NCBI RefSeq assembly: GCF_036880405.1
Contig: NZ_JBAJJM010000012.1
Span: 86,516 to 150,515, forward strand
Source of the DNA: Mannheimia indoligenes
GTDB lineage: Bacteria > Pseudomonadota > Gammaproteobacteria > Enterobacterales > Pasteurellaceae
Length of the DNA: 64,000 nt
Direction of reading: 5' to 3'
The notes beneath the pieces were generated by a model, which was not told where the DNA came from, searched no databases, and saw nothing but the letters and a program-made list of their open reading frames with translations. This document shows positions 42,115-52,483 of the stretch, one piece after another. A program made the translations under genes and the position numbers. Every line of letters starts with the position of its first letter. The first letter of the stretch is position 1.

Positions 42115-45100
42115 ATGGCATATTCATATTCCGAGAAAAAGCGTATTCGTAAGAGCTTTGGCAAACGTCCACAAGTTCTGAACGTACCTTATCTATTAAC
42201 AATTCAGCTTGATTCTTTTGAAAAATTTATTGAAAAAGATCCTGAAGGGCAACAAGGTTTAGAAGCGGCATTCCGTTCAGTTTTCCCGATTGTGAGCAAC
42301 AACGGTGCAACTGAATTGCAATACGTTTCTTACGAATTAGGTGAGCCGGTGTTTGACGTGCGTGAATGTCAAATCCGTGGCACAACCTATGCTGCACCAT
42401 TACGCGTGAAATTGCGTTTAGTGTCTTACGACCGTGAGGCTGCTGCCGGTACAATCAAAGATATTAAAGAGCAAAACGTGTATATGGGCGAAATCCCATT
42501 AATGACCGACAACGGTACTTTTGTTATCAACGGTACTGAGCGTGTTATTGTTTCTCAATTACACCGTAGCCCGGGCGTGTTCTTCGATTCTGACAAAGGT
42601 AAAACCCACTCATCAGGTAAAGTGCTTTATAACGCACGTATTATTCCTTACCGTGGTTCTTGGTTAGATTTTGAGTTCGATCCGAAAGATAACTTATTCG
42701 CTCGTATCGACCGTCGCCGTAAATTACCGGCAACTATTATTCTGCGTGCATTGGGCTACACGACCGAAGAAATCTTAAATTTATTCTTCGAGAAAGTTAA
42801 ATTTGAAATTGTTGATAACAAATTATTAATGACGTTAGTGCCTGAGCGTTTAAGAGGCGAAACAGCTTCATTTGATATTGCAGCAAACGGTAAAGTGTAT
42901 GTTGAAATGGGTCGCCGTATCACTGCTCGTCACATTCGTGCGTTAGAAAAAGATAACGTGACACAAATCGAAGTGCCGGTGGAGTACATCGTCGGTAAAG
43001 TAGCAGCACAAGATTATGTTGATTTATCATCAGGTGAAGTGATCTGTCCTGCGAATATGGAAATCTCAATGGAGATGTTAGCGAACCTTTCGGCAGCAGG
43101 CTATAAAGAGATTGAAGTACTATTTACCAACGATTTAGATCACGGTCCATACATTTCTGAAACATTACGTGTTGATCCAACTTACGACCGTTTAAGTGCG
43201 TTAGTGGAAATTTACCGTATGATGCGTCCGGGTGAGCCACCAACAAAAGAAGCAGCAGAAGCGTTATTTGACAATATGTTCTTCTCAGCAGAGCGTTATG
43301 ATTTATCTGCTGTAGGTCGTATGAAATTTAACCGCTCTTTAGAAATCCCTGAAGGCGAAGGTACGGGCATTTTAAGCAACGATGATATCATCGGTGTGAT
43401 GAAAAAATTAATTGAGATCCGTAACGGTCGTGGTGAGGTGGATGATATCGACCACTTAGGTAACCGTCGTATCCGTTCTGTGGGCGAGATGGCAGAAAAC
43501 CAATTCCGTATTGGTTTAGTGCGTGTTGAGCGTGCAGTGCGTGAGCGTTTATCTTTAGGTGATTTAGATGGCGTAACACCACAAGATTTAATCAATGCGA
43601 AACCGATTTCTGCGGCAGTGAAAGAATTCTTCGGCTCTTCACAACTTTCGCAATTTATGGACCAAAATAACCCGCTTTCAGAGGTTACACACAAACGCCG
43701 TATCTCTGCATTAGGTCCGGGTGGTTTAACCCGTGAGCGTGCGGGCTTTGAGGTTCGAGATGTTCACCCGACTCACTACGGTCGTTTGTGTCCAATCGAA
43801 ACCCCAGAGGGTCCAAACATCGGTTTGATCAACTCACTTTCTGTGTATGCTCGTACCAATAACTACGGTTTCTTAGAAACCCCATTCCGTAAAGTGGTTG
43901 ATGGTCAAGTAACAGAAGAGATCGAGTACTTATCAGCAATTGAAGAGAGCAATAATATCATTGCTCAGGCGAACTCAAACTTAGATGAGAACTTCCGCTT
44001 TACCGATACTTATGTAACTTGCCGTCAGCAAGGTGAGTCAGGTTTATTCAAGCCAGAAGAAGTTCAGTATATGGACATCTCAACCCAACAAGTGGTTTCT
44101 GTGGCGGCAGCGTTAATTCCGTTCTTAGAGCACGACGATGCGAACCGTGCGTTGATGGGTGCGAACATGCAACGTCAAGCTGTCCCAACATTACGTGCGG
44201 ATAAACCATTAGTCGGTACGGGTATGGAAAAACCAATCGCCCTTGACTCTGGTGTAGCGATTGTTGCAAAACGTGGTGGTACAGTTCAGTATGTTGATGC
44301 ATCTCGTATCGTAGTTAAAGTGAATGAAGATGAAACGATTCCGGGCGAAGCGGGTATCGACATCTATAACTTAATTAAATACACCCGTTCAAACCAAAAC
44401 ACCTGTATCAACCAAGTACCTTGTGTGAACTTAGGCGAGCCGGTAGCTCGTGGTGAGATCTTAGCAGACGGTCCTTCAACAGACTTAGGTGAATTAGCGT
44501 TAGGTCAAAATATCCGTGTGGCATTTATGCCTTGGAACGGTTATAACTTCGAAGACTCAATGTTAGTGTCTGAGCGTGTGGTTCAAGAAGATCGCTTCAC
44601 GACAATCCACATTCAAGAATTATCTTGTGTAGCTCGTGATACCAAATTAGGTGCTGAAGAAATCACAGCAGATATTCCAAACGTGGGTGAATCAGCATTA
44701 AGCAAATTAGATGAATCAGGTATTGTTTACATCGGTGCGGAAGTAAAAGGTGGCGACATCTTAGTGGGTAAAGTAACCCCTAAAGGTGAAACCCAATTAA
44801 CACCGGAAGAGAAACTATTACGTGCGATCTTCGGTGAAAAAGCATCAGACGTTAAAGATTCTTCACTTCGTGTACCAAACGGTACTTCAGGTACGGTTAT
44901 CGATGTTCAAGTATTTACCCGTGATGGCGTAGAAAAAGATAAACGTGCGAAAGAAATCGAAGAACTTCAACTTCGTGAAGCGAAGAAAGATTTATCTGAA
45001 GAGTTAGAAATCTTAGAAGCCGGTTTATTCACTCGTGTTCGCAACCTATTAATTGAAGGTGGCGTGAAAGAGTCTGCACTAGATGGCGTTGCTCGTGAGA

Positions 45101-46140
45101 AATGGTTAGAACAAACTTTAGATGACGAAGCTAAACAAAATCAATTAGAGCAGTTAGCGGAACAACACGAAGAGTTACGCAAAGAGTTTGAACGTAAACT
45201 TGAAATCAAACGTAATAAAATCATTCAAGGCGATGATTTAGCACCGGGCGTGTTAAAAGTAGTTAAAGTGTACCTTGCGGTTAAACGCCAAATCCAACCG
45301 GGTGATAAGATGGCTGGTCGTCACGGTAACAAAGGTGTTATCTCAAAAATCAACCCTGTTGAAGATATGCCATACGATGAAAACGGTCAGCCGGTTGAAA
45401 TCGTGTTGAACCCGTTAGGTGTTCCATCTCGTATGAACATCGGTCAGATCTTAGAAACTCACTTAGGCTTAGCGGCTCGTGGTATCGGTGATCAGATCGA
45501 CAATATGATTAAGCAACAGCAAGAAATTGCTAAATTACGTGAATATATCCAAAAAGCGTATGACTTAGGACACGGTTCACAAGTGGTTGATTTAAGCACC
45601 TTCACAGATGAAGAAGTAATGCGTTTAGCGCAAAACTTACGTAAAGGTTTACCGCTTGCAACACCTGTATTCGATGGTGCTCACGAAACGGAGATCAAAG
45701 GCTTATTAGAATTAGGTGGCTTACCGACTTCAGGTCAGATTACCCTTTACGATGGTCGCACAGGTGAGAAATTCGAGCGTCCTGTAACTGTTGGTTATAT
45801 GTATATGCTCAAATTGAACCACTTAGTTGATGACAAAATGCACGCACGTTCAACTGGTTCTTATAGCCTTGTTACTCAACAACCGTTGGGTGGTAAAGCT
45901 CAGTTCGGTGGTCAGCGTTTCGGTGAGATGGAGGTTTGGGCATTAGAAGCATACGGTGCTGCTTACACCTTACAAGAAATGCTCACAGTGAAATCAGATG
46001 ACGTGAACGGTCGTACGAAGATGTACAAAAATATCGTAGACGGCACACATTATATGGAGCCGGGTATCCCAGAGTCATTTAATGTAATCACCAAAGAGAT
46101 CCGTGCATTAGCGATCGATATGGAGTTAGACGAAGCGTAA
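42115..46140 (+). CDS. rpoB: RNA polymerase beta subunit
   Basis: 1341 residues, one fewer than E. coli. Starts MAYSYSEKKRIRKSFGKRPQ. The rifampicin pocket region reads SSQLSQFMDQNNPLSEVTHKRR (Q513-like, D516-like, H526-like and S531-like positions wild type), so no resistance change is seen there. C-terminal GDKMAGRHGNKGV and GGKAQFGGQRFGEMEVWALE are present. Uses its own promoter region here. Confidence 0.99.
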   Translation: MAYSYSEKKRIRKSFGKRPQVLNVPYLLTIQLDSFEKFIEKDPEGQQGLEAAFRSVFPIVSNNGATELQYVSYELGEPVFDVRECQIRGTTYAAPLRVKLRLVSYDREAAAGTIKDIKEQNVYMGEIPLMTDNGTFVINGTERVIVSQLHRSPGVFFDSDKGKTHSSGKVLYNARIIPYRGSWLDFEFDPKDNLFARIDRRRKLPATIILRALGYTTEEILNLFFEKVKFEIVDNKLLMTLVPERLRGETASFDIAANGKVYVEMGRRITARHIRALEKDNVTQIEVPVEYIVGKVAAQDYVDLSSGEVICPANMEISMEMLANLSAAGYKEIEVLFTNDLDHGPYISETLRVDPTYDRLSALVEIYRMMRPGEPPTKEAAEALFDNMFFSAERYDLSAVGRMKFNRSLEIPEGEGTGILSNDDIIGVMKKLIEIRNGRGEVDDIDHLGNRRIRSVGEMAENQFRIGLVRVERAVRERLSLGDLDGVTPQDLINAKPISAAVKEFFGSSQLSQFMDQNNPLSEVTHKRRISALGPGGLTRERAGFEVRDVHPTHYGRLCPIETPEGPNIGLINSLSVYARTNNYGFLETPFRKVVDGQVTEEIEYLSAIEESNNIIAQANSNLDENFRFTDTYVTCRQQGESGLFKPEEVQYMDISTQQVVSVAAALIPFLEHDDANRALMGANMQRQAVPTLRADKPLVGTGMEKPIALDSGVAIVAKRGGTVQYVDASRIVVKVNEDETIPGEAGIDIYNLIKYTRSNQNTCINQVPCVNLGEPVARGEILADGPSTDLGELALGQNIRVAFMPWNGYNFEDSMLVSERVVQEDRFTTIHIQELSCVARDTKLGAEEITADIPNVGESALSKLDESGIVYIGAEVKGGDILVGKVTPKGETQLTPEEKLLRAIFGEKASDVKDSSLRVPNGTSGTVIDVQVFTRDGVEKDKRAKEIEELQLREAKKDLSEELEILEAGLFTRVRNLLIEGGVKESALDGVAREKWLEQTLDDEAKQNQLEQLAEQHEELRKEFERKLEIKRNKIIQGDDLAPGVLKVVKVYLAVKRQIQPGDKMAGRHGNKGVISKINPVEDMPYDENGQPVEIVLNPLGVPSRMNIGQILETHLGLAARGIGDQIDNMIKQQQEIAKLREYIQKAYDLGHGSQVVDLSTFTDEEVMRLAQNLRKGLPLATPVFDGAHETEIKGLLELGGLPTSGQITLYDGRTGEKFERPVTVGYMYMLKLNHLVDDKMHARSTGSYSLVTQQPLGGKAQFGGQRFGEMEVWALEAYGAAYTLQEMLTVKSDDVNGRTKMYKNIVDGTHYMEPGIPESFNVITKEIRALAIDMELDEA

Positions 46141-46209
46141 TAGTTGATTTTCCCTTGATCAAACTTCCCTCTTTAGAAAAGAGGGGAGCAGATCGGAGAA
46201 TAAACTACA

Positions 46210-46256
46210 ACAAGCGGTTAAATTTCGTAAAAATTTTGCAAAATCTAACCGCTTGT
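46210..46256. repeat. USS dyad in the rpoB-rpoC gap
   Basis: Inverted uptake signals ACAAGCGGTTA / TAACCGCTTGT with AATTTTGCAAAA between. It forms a stem but has no T-tract downstream, so it need not stop transcription. The 181-base gap is long for rpoB-rpoC and holds nothing else clear. Confidence 0.8.
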
Positions 46257-46321
46257 AGACAAAATTTACTCGCTCGGCTAATGGCGGGGCGAACTTAAAA
46301 ACCTACCCTAGGGGCAAAAAA

Positions 46322-49300
46322 GTGAAAGACTTAGTGAAGTTTTTAAAAGCACAAACAAAATCAAGCGATGATTTTGATGTGATTAAAATTGGTTTAGCAT
46401 CACCGGACAAGATCCGTTCTTGGTCGTTCGGTGAAGTAAAAAAACCGGAAACGATTAACTACCGTACCTTCAAACCAGAGCGTGATGGTTTATTCTGTGC
46501 ACGTATTTTCGGACCGGTAAAAGATTACGAGTGTTTATGTGGTAAATATAAACGTTTAAAACATCGTGGTGTAATTTGTGAAAAATGCGGTGTTGAAGTA
46601 ACCCAAACTAAAGTACGCCGTGAGCGTATGGGGCATATCGAATTAGCGTGTCCGGTTGCCCATATTTGGTTCTTAAAATCACTTCCGTCCCGTATCGGCT
46701 TAATTTTAGATATGCCGTTACGTGATATTGAACGTGTACTTTATTTCGAAAGCTATGTGGTAACTGAGCCGGGTATGACTGATTTAGAGAAAAATCAGCT
46801 ATTAACCGAAGAACAGTTTATGGATGCTGAAGAGCGTTGGGGCGATGAGTTTGAAGCGAAAATGGGTGCAGAAGGTATCCAAGCATTACTTCGTGATTTA
46901 GATTTAGAACACCAATGCGAAGTATTGCGTGAAGAGTTACAAGAAACTAACTCTGAAACCAAACGTAAAAAAATCACTAAACGTTTAAAAACTTTAGAAG
47001 CATTCTTGCAATCAGGCAACAAACCTGAGTGGATGGTAATGACAGTATTACCGGTATTGCCACCGGATTTACGTCCGTTAGTTCCGCTTGATGGTGGTCG
47101 TTTTGCAACGTCTGACTTAAACGATTTATATCGCCGTGTAATCAACCGTAATAACCGTTTAAAACGCTTATTAGACTTAGTTGCACCGGATATTATCGTG
47201 CGTAACGAAAAACGTATGTTACAAGAGTCTGTAGACGCGTTATTAGACAACGGTCGTCGTGGTCGTGCGATTACCGGTTCTAACAAACGTCCGTTAAAAT
47301 CTTTGGCAGATATGATCAAAGGTAAACAAGGTCGTTTCCGTCAAAACTTATTAGGTAAACGTGTAGACTATTCAGGTCGTTCGGTAATTACCGTAGGTCC
47401 ATACTTACGCTTACACCAATGTGGTTTACCGAAAAAAATGGCATTGGAATTATTCCGTCCGTTTATCTACTCTAAATTAGAATCTCGTGGCATTGCATCA
47501 ACTATCAAAGCTGCGAAGAAAATGGTAGAACGTGAAGATCCGATCGTATGGGATATTCTTGCAGAAGTTATCCGTGAGCATCCGATTCTTCTGAACCGTG
47601 CACCAACGCTTCACCGTTTAGGTATTCAAGCGTTTGAACCGTTACTGATCGAAGGTAAAGCAATCCAGTTACACCCACTTGTGTGTGCGGCGTTCAACGC
47701 GGACTTCGATGGAGACCAAATGGCGGTACACGTTCCATTAACACTTGAAGCTCAGTTAGAAGCTCGTGCGTTAATGATGTCTACCAACAACGTACTTTCA
47801 CCGGCAAGTGGTGATCCGATTATCGTACCATCTCAAGACGTTGTATTAGGCTTGTACTATATGACCCGTGAGAAAGTAAACGGTAAAGGCGAAGGAATGT
47901 ACTTCCTAGACCCACGTGAAGCGGAAAAAGCTTACCGTACCGGTCAGGCAGAATTACACTCTCGTGTTAAAGTGCGTGTAACTGAATATGAGAAAAATGA
48001 AGCAGGCGAGTTTGTTGCTAAAACTGAATTAGTGGATACCACTATCGGTCGTGCAATCTTATGGATGATTGCACCAAAAGGTATGCCATTTAGCTTATTC
48101 AACCAAACATTAGGTAAAAAAGCGATCTCGAAATTAATTAACGAGAGCTACCGTCGTTTAGGTTTGAAAGAGTCGGTGGTTTTAGCTGACCAAATTATGT
48201 ACACAGGTTTCGCCTACGCGGCACGTTCAGGTGCATCGGTTGGTATTGATGATATGGTTATCCCAGAACAAAAATACTCAATCATTGAAGCAGCTGAAGC
48301 AGAAGTTGCTGAAATTCAAGAGCAATTCAATGGCGGTCTAGTAACTGCCGGTGAGCGTTATAACAAAGTAATCGATATTTGGGCGGCGGCAAACGAACGT
48401 GTTGCAAAAGCGATGATGGAAAACCTTTCAACGGAAGAAGTCATCAACCGTGAAGGTAATCCTGAAAAACAAGCATCATTCAACAGCATCTTTATGATGG
48501 CAGACTCCGGTGCTCGTGGTTCTGCGGCACAGATTCGTCAGTTAGCGGGTATGCGTGGCTTGATGGCACGTCCGGATGGTTCGATTATCGAAACGCCGAT
48601 CACGGCAAACTTCCGTGAAGGCTTGAACGTTCTTCAGTACTTTATTTCTACCCACGGTGCACGTAAGGGTCTTGCGGATACGGCATTAAAAACAGCGAAC
48701 TCAGGTTACTTAACCCGTCGTTTAGTGGATGTAGCACAAGATTTAGTGATCATCGAAGATGACTGTGGTACACACGAAGGTATCGTGATGACCCCATTAA
48801 TCGAGGGTGGTGATGTAAAAGAAGCTCTGCGTGATCGTGTATTAGGTCGTGTGGTAGCGGAAGATGTGTTAAAACCGGGTACAGATGAAGTATTAATTCC
48901 ACGTAATACCTTATTAGATGAAAAATGGTGTGATGTGGTGGATCGTGAGTCAGTTGATGTGATCAAAGTACGTTCGGTGGTAACTTGTGATACAGACTTC
49001 GGTGTGTGTGCAAAATGTTACGGACGTGATCTCGCACGTGGACACTTAATTAATCAAGGTGAAGCAGTGGGTGTTATTGCGGCACAATCAATCGGTGAGC
49101 CGGGTACACAGCTAACGATGCGTACGTTCCATATCGGTGGTGCGGCATCTGCGGCAGCGAAAGAATCTAGCATTCAAGTGAAAAATGCAGGTACGATTAA
49201 ATTAGCAAACGCGAAATTCGTTACCAACAAAGAAGGTAAGATTGTTCTAACTTCTCGTAATACAGAATTAACAGTTGTAGATACCTTCGGTCGTACAAAA

Positions 49301-50605
49301 GAAAACTACAAAGTGCCTTATGGTGCAGTGCTTTCTAAGCATGACGGTGCAGAGGTGAATGCAGGTGAAGTGGTAGCGAACTGGGATCCGCATACAATGC
49401 CGGTTATCTCAGAGGTATCAGGTCGTATCCAATTCAGCGACATCGTGGATGGCTTAACCGTAACTCGTCAAACTGATGAATTAACCGGTTTATCATCAAT
49501 CGTAGTACAAGATGTGGGTGAACGTGCAACTGCAGGTAAAGACTTACGTCCGGCATTGCGTTTAGTGGATAGCAACGGTAACGATATCTTAATTCCGGGT
49601 ACAGACGTTCCGGCACAATACTTCTTACCGGGTAAAGCGATTGTAACCTTAGATGACGGTGCAGAAATCGCGGTGGGTGAAGCGTTAGCTCGTATTCCAC
49701 AAGAATCTGTAGGTACGAAAGATATTACCGGTGGTCTTCCACGCGTAGCAGATTTATTTGAAGCACGTAAACCGAAAGATCCGGCAATCTTGGCAGAAAT
49801 TTCAGGTATCGTATCATTCGGTAAAGAAACCAAGGGTAAACGCCGCTTGGTAATTACTCCGGCTGAAGGCGAAGCGTACGAAGAAATGATTCCAAAGTGG
49901 CGTCAATTAAACGTATTCGAAGGCGAGATGGTACAACGTGGTGATGTAATCTCTGATGGTGCAGAAACTCCACACGATATCTTGCGTTTACGTGGCGTAC
50001 ACGCAGTAACAGACTACATTGTAAACGAAGTACAAGAAGTTTACCGCTTACAAGGGGTAAAAATTAACGATAAACATATTGAAGTTATCGTTCGCCAAAT
50101 GTTACGTAAGGCAACCATTACTAACGCTTACGACTCTGAATTCCTAGACGGAGAACAAGTAGAAGTAGCTCGTGTGAAAATTGCTAACCGCAAACGTGAA
50201 GCAGAAGGCAAACCACTTGTTGAGTTCGAGCGTGAATTGCTTGGTATTACCAAAGCATCACTTGCGACAGAAAGCTTTATTTCTGCAGCATCGTTCCAAG
50301 AAACTACTCGAGTGCTTACTGAAGCAGCAGTGGCAGGTAAACAAGATGAGTTACGTGGCTTAAAAGAAAACGTAATCGTTGGTCGCTTAATCCCGGCAGG
50401 TACAGGTTTTGCTTACCACCAAGCTCGTGCGAAAAAACGTGCACAACTTGAAGCAGGCATCGCAGTAGCTCCTGAGTTTGAAGCTCCGGCTACGAAAGTA
50501 AACTCATTTGTAACCGATGCAGACATCGAAGCTGAATTTGAATTTGTTGCAGACGATGCAACTCAAAGTTTAGCTGCGTTATTAAATGCAGGTGATGAAG
50601 AATAA
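46322..50605 (+). CDS. rpoC: RNA polymerase beta' subunit
   Basis: 1427 residues, about 20 longer than E. coli. Starts with GTG, as in E. coli (MKDLVKFLKAQ). Zinc-ribbon cysteines CLCGKYKRLKHRGVICEKC near residues 70-90, active-site NADFDGDQMAVH with the Mg-binding aspartates, and the bridge/trigger region ARGSAAQIRQLAGMRGLMA are present. Ends with an acidic tail, followed by a strong bidirectional terminator. Confidence 0.99.
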   Translation: MKDLVKFLKAQTKSSDDFDVIKIGLASPDKIRSWSFGEVKKPETINYRTFKPERDGLFCARIFGPVKDYECLCGKYKRLKHRGVICEKCGVEVTQTKVRRERMGHIELACPVAHIWFLKSLPSRIGLILDMPLRDIERVLYFESYVVTEPGMTDLEKNQLLTEEQFMDAEERWGDEFEAKMGAEGIQALLRDLDLEHQCEVLREELQETNSETKRKKITKRLKTLEAFLQSGNKPEWMVMTVLPVLPPDLRPLVPLDGGRFATSDLNDLYRRVINRNNRLKRLLDLVAPDIIVRNEKRMLQESVDALLDNGRRGRAITGSNKRPLKSLADMIKGKQGRFRQNLLGKRVDYSGRSVITVGPYLRLHQCGLPKKMALELFRPFIYSKLESRGIASTIKAAKKMVEREDPIVWDILAEVIREHPILLNRAPTLHRLGIQAFEPLLIEGKAIQLHPLVCAAFNADFDGDQMAVHVPLTLEAQLEARALMMSTNNVLSPASGDPIIVPSQDVVLGLYYMTREKVNGKGEGMYFLDPREAEKAYRTGQAELHSRVKVRVTEYEKNEAGEFVAKTELVDTTIGRAILWMIAPKGMPFSLFNQTLGKKAISKLINESYRRLGLKESVVLADQIMYTGFAYAARSGASVGIDDMVIPEQKYSIIEAAEAEVAEIQEQFNGGLVTAGERYNKVIDIWAAANERVAKAMMENLSTEEVINREGNPEKQASFNSIFMMADSGARGSAAQIRQLAGMRGLMARPDGSIIETPITANFREGLNVLQYFISTHGARKGLADTALKTANSGYLTRRLVDVAQDLVIIEDDCGTHEGIVMTPLIEGGDVKEALRDRVLGRVVAEDVLKPGTDEVLIPRNTLLDEKWCDVVDRESVDVIKVRSVVTCDTDFGVCAKCYGRDLARGHLINQGEAVGVIAAQSIGEPGTQLTMRTFHIGGAASAAAKESSIQVKNAGTIKLANAKFVTNKEGKIVLTSRNTELTVVDTFGRTKENYKVPYGAVLSKHDGAEVNAGEVVANWDPHTMPVISEVSGRIQFSDIVDGLTVTRQTDELTGLSSIVVQDVGERATAGKDLRPALRLVDSNGNDILIPGTDVPAQYFLPGKAIVTLDDGAEIAVGEALARIPQESVGTKDITGGLPRVADLFEARKPKDPAILAEISGIVSFGKETKGKRRLVITPAEGEAYEEMIPKWRQLNVFEGEMVQRGDVISDGAETPHDILRLRGVHAVTDYIVNEVQEVYRLQGVKINDKHIEVIVRQMLRKATITNAYDSEFLDGEQVEVARVKIANRKREAEGKPLVEFERELLGITKASLATESFISAASFQETTRVLTEAAVAGKQDELRGLKENVIVGRLIPAGTGFAYHQARAKKRAQLEAGIAVAPEFEAPATKVNSFVTDADIEAEFEFVADDATQSLAALLNAGDEE

Positions 50606-50621
50606 TTCGTAGCGTATAGAT

Positions 50622-50657
50622 AAAAAGCCCCCAGAACGAAAGCTCTGGGGGCTTTTT
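50622..50657. terminator. Bidirectional terminator between rpoC and the TIGR04141-like gene
   Basis: Perfect 14-base arms AAAAAGCCCCCAGA / TCTGGGGGCTTTTT with an 8-base loop. Confidence 0.95.
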
Positions 50658-50662
50658 GTTTA

Positions 50663-52246
50663 TTATATGATTTCTATTGGAGTTAAAATAACATCATATC
50701 CATCATTCCTTATATTATTTATAGTATTAAATAAACTTATCTTCGAGAAAGAACTCATATTAAGAGGAAAACCACTAATTTTATTAGATTCTATTGCAAT
50801 AGCAATTACAACAGTTTTCTTTGTTTCTTCTGAAATAGTAAAGACGCTTGTACATTTTTCTCTAAATTCTTTTGAGTTTGCATATAAAGTAGATGCTATA
50901 TATGCTTGTGAAAATAGGTATGAGGATTTTGCTCCCCAGACATTTTTAATGTGAATAAAACGATGTTTACTATGATCATAAAGGTCGGCAAGTTCAATTT
51001 TTGACTTTTCATCAGTCTTAATTAAATTTCGATCAAGTAATAAGAAACCTTTCTGTTTAGAAACCTCATCATTATATATCTGTTCAGCATAAGTTTTTCT
51101 ATCCTCATTTTTTTCTATGGAAATAATTTTGTTTTTTATGTCATCAGCATTCCATTTTGGTAGATAATCATTTTCAATGGTAATATTCCTTATTTTATCA
51201 TCTATAAAAGAAATGATATTATCTAAAATATTAAACCATTTGCCATCTAATTTTACGTAATGCTGATTATTTAAAGAAGCTTCGCAAACAATAAGCCTTT
51301 CTAGTGAGTTATTGTGATAAAAATCTTTTTCTCCCTCAGTTGTTATTCCCATAATATGTATATTTAATAGTTCTTTAAGAGATAGATTCATTTGAAAATT
51401 TTCTTGAATACGGACTTTGATTTCATCTATATCAAGCTCCTTTATTTCGAATTTATTATTTTTAATAGATAATTCATATTCAGAATAATCAAATCGTTTG
51501 AATGGATCTGGTAAATCTAAGTACAAGGTAGAGTGGCTGCTATTGATATTTTTATAGAACTTATATAGTTTCCTATAACAATTTAAATTTAACTTGTGTA
51601 TTAATTCCTTATTTTTAACTTGTTTATACGATTTTGGCATCTTAATTTTTTCTTCTTGTCCTAGAATTTTATTAATTTCATCAAGCACATGCTCTATATG
51701 TCTAATATCTTTTTCTGTGCGGAGAACAATAGATGATTTACCTTGCACTACAAAGTGTTTTCCTGAGAATTCCCCTTTTCCTGATATACTTTTTAATATT
51801 TTATTATAGTTTTCATTGTCGAAGTTAGGGTTATAATTCGCTACACTTCTTTGTATTTGCCTTGTTTGGCTCTTTATAGAAAACTGATGGATAGAAGAAA
51901 TAGATAAATTATCTATTAATCGCAAGGCAACATCTAATCCAAATTCATCTTCAATATACTCTTGAATAATCTTAAACCCATATCCCCCAGTAAGGGCATA
52001 AAGGTTATTTTTATAGTTTATTAGATAGATAAAACTATTTGAATAATTCTCGAATGATATTCCAGGTGCTAACGGTGTTATAAAATTACTCCATTCAGGA
52101 GTGCTTCTTTTATTTTTTTGTATAAATAAACTACTTTTTTCATCTGAGAAAATCTTTTCGTATTCATTTATAGAAGAGAAATTATCGAGAGTAAAATGTG
52201 ATCTTAATTTAAAGATATTTATACGATTTGTTTTAGTTCTAGCCAT
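50663..52246 (-). CDS. TIGR04141/DUF6119-like sporadically distributed protein
   Basis: 527 residues, no signal peptide or membrane segment. Resembles the TIGR04141 (DUF6119) family by the N-terminal KTNRINIFKLR start, the block YLINYKNNLYALTGGYG followed by EDEFGLDVALRLIDN, and the segment with SIKSQTRQIQRSVANYNPNF. Members occur patchily in bacterial genomes, often near restriction or defence genes; their function is unknown. Strongly A+T-rich, with many Ile, Asn and Lys codons, unlike the flanking rpoC and hemL, which suggests transfer. It stands alone, facing rpoC, with AAAGGA before the ATG. Confidence 0.7.
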   Translation of the reverse strand: MARTKTNRINIFKLRSHFTLDNFSSINEYEKIFSDEKSSLFIQKNKRSTPEWSNFITPLAPGISFENYSNSFIYLINYKNNLYALTGGYGFKIIQEYIEDEFGLDVALRLIDNLSISSIHQFSIKSQTRQIQRSVANYNPNFDNENYNKILKSISGKGEFSGKHFVVQGKSSIVLRTEKDIRHIEHVLDEINKILGQEEKIKMPKSYKQVKNKELIHKLNLNCYRKLYKFYKNINSSHSTLYLDLPDPFKRFDYSEYELSIKNNKFEIKELDIDEIKVRIQENFQMNLSLKELLNIHIMGITTEGEKDFYHNNSLERLIVCEASLNNQHYVKLDGKWFNILDNIISFIDDKIRNITIENDYLPKWNADDIKNKIISIEKNEDRKTYAEQIYNDEVSKQKGFLLLDRNLIKTDEKSKIELADLYDHSKHRFIHIKNVWGAKSSYLFSQAYIASTLYANSKEFREKCTSVFTISEETKKTVVIAIAIESNKISGFPLNMSSFSKISLFNTINNIRNDGYDVILTPIEII

Positions 52247-52356
52247 AATAATCTATCCTTTAAATATAAGTATATATACCTAAATTTACTAACCTAACTT
52301 GCTTCTGATAATACAAGAATTAGCACTTGCAACATCTGATAAATGGTATCTTTAAT

Positions 52357-52476
52357 ACAAGCGGTTAAATTCCCTCAAAAATCTGCAAATTTCCCTCAAC
52401 AAACGCTTGCGTTTGAACGTTGGCTTTGCCAACGGCTCCGAAGGAGCGAGCGTAGCGAGTAAATCCAACCGCTTGT
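52357..52476. repeat. Widely spaced inverted uptake signals between the accessory gene and hemL
   Basis: ACAAGCGGTT at 52357-52366 and AACCGCTTGT at 52467-52476, 100 bases apart. Between them lies a GC-richer stretch with CGAGCGTAGCGAG-like local symmetry; no gene is seen in this 237-base gap. Confidence 0.6.
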
Positions 52477-52483
52477 ACCTCCA

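Noticed and set aside
43630..43700. Possible rifampicin-resistance change in rpoB
   Set aside because: The rifampicin pocket residues all look wild type.
46795..47319. 174-residue open frame opposite rpoC
   Set aside because: Antisense shadow in a gene with strong codon bias, which leaves long open frames by chance.
52420..52460. Short symmetric GAGCGAGCGTAGCGAG stretch as a mobile repeat
   Set aside because: Only one copy was seen in the window, so a repeat family cannot be supported.
4528..52476. Repeated ACAAGCGGT words as a possible CRISPR array
   Set aside because: They are scattered, in both orientations, with no regular spacing; they are DNA-uptake signals.
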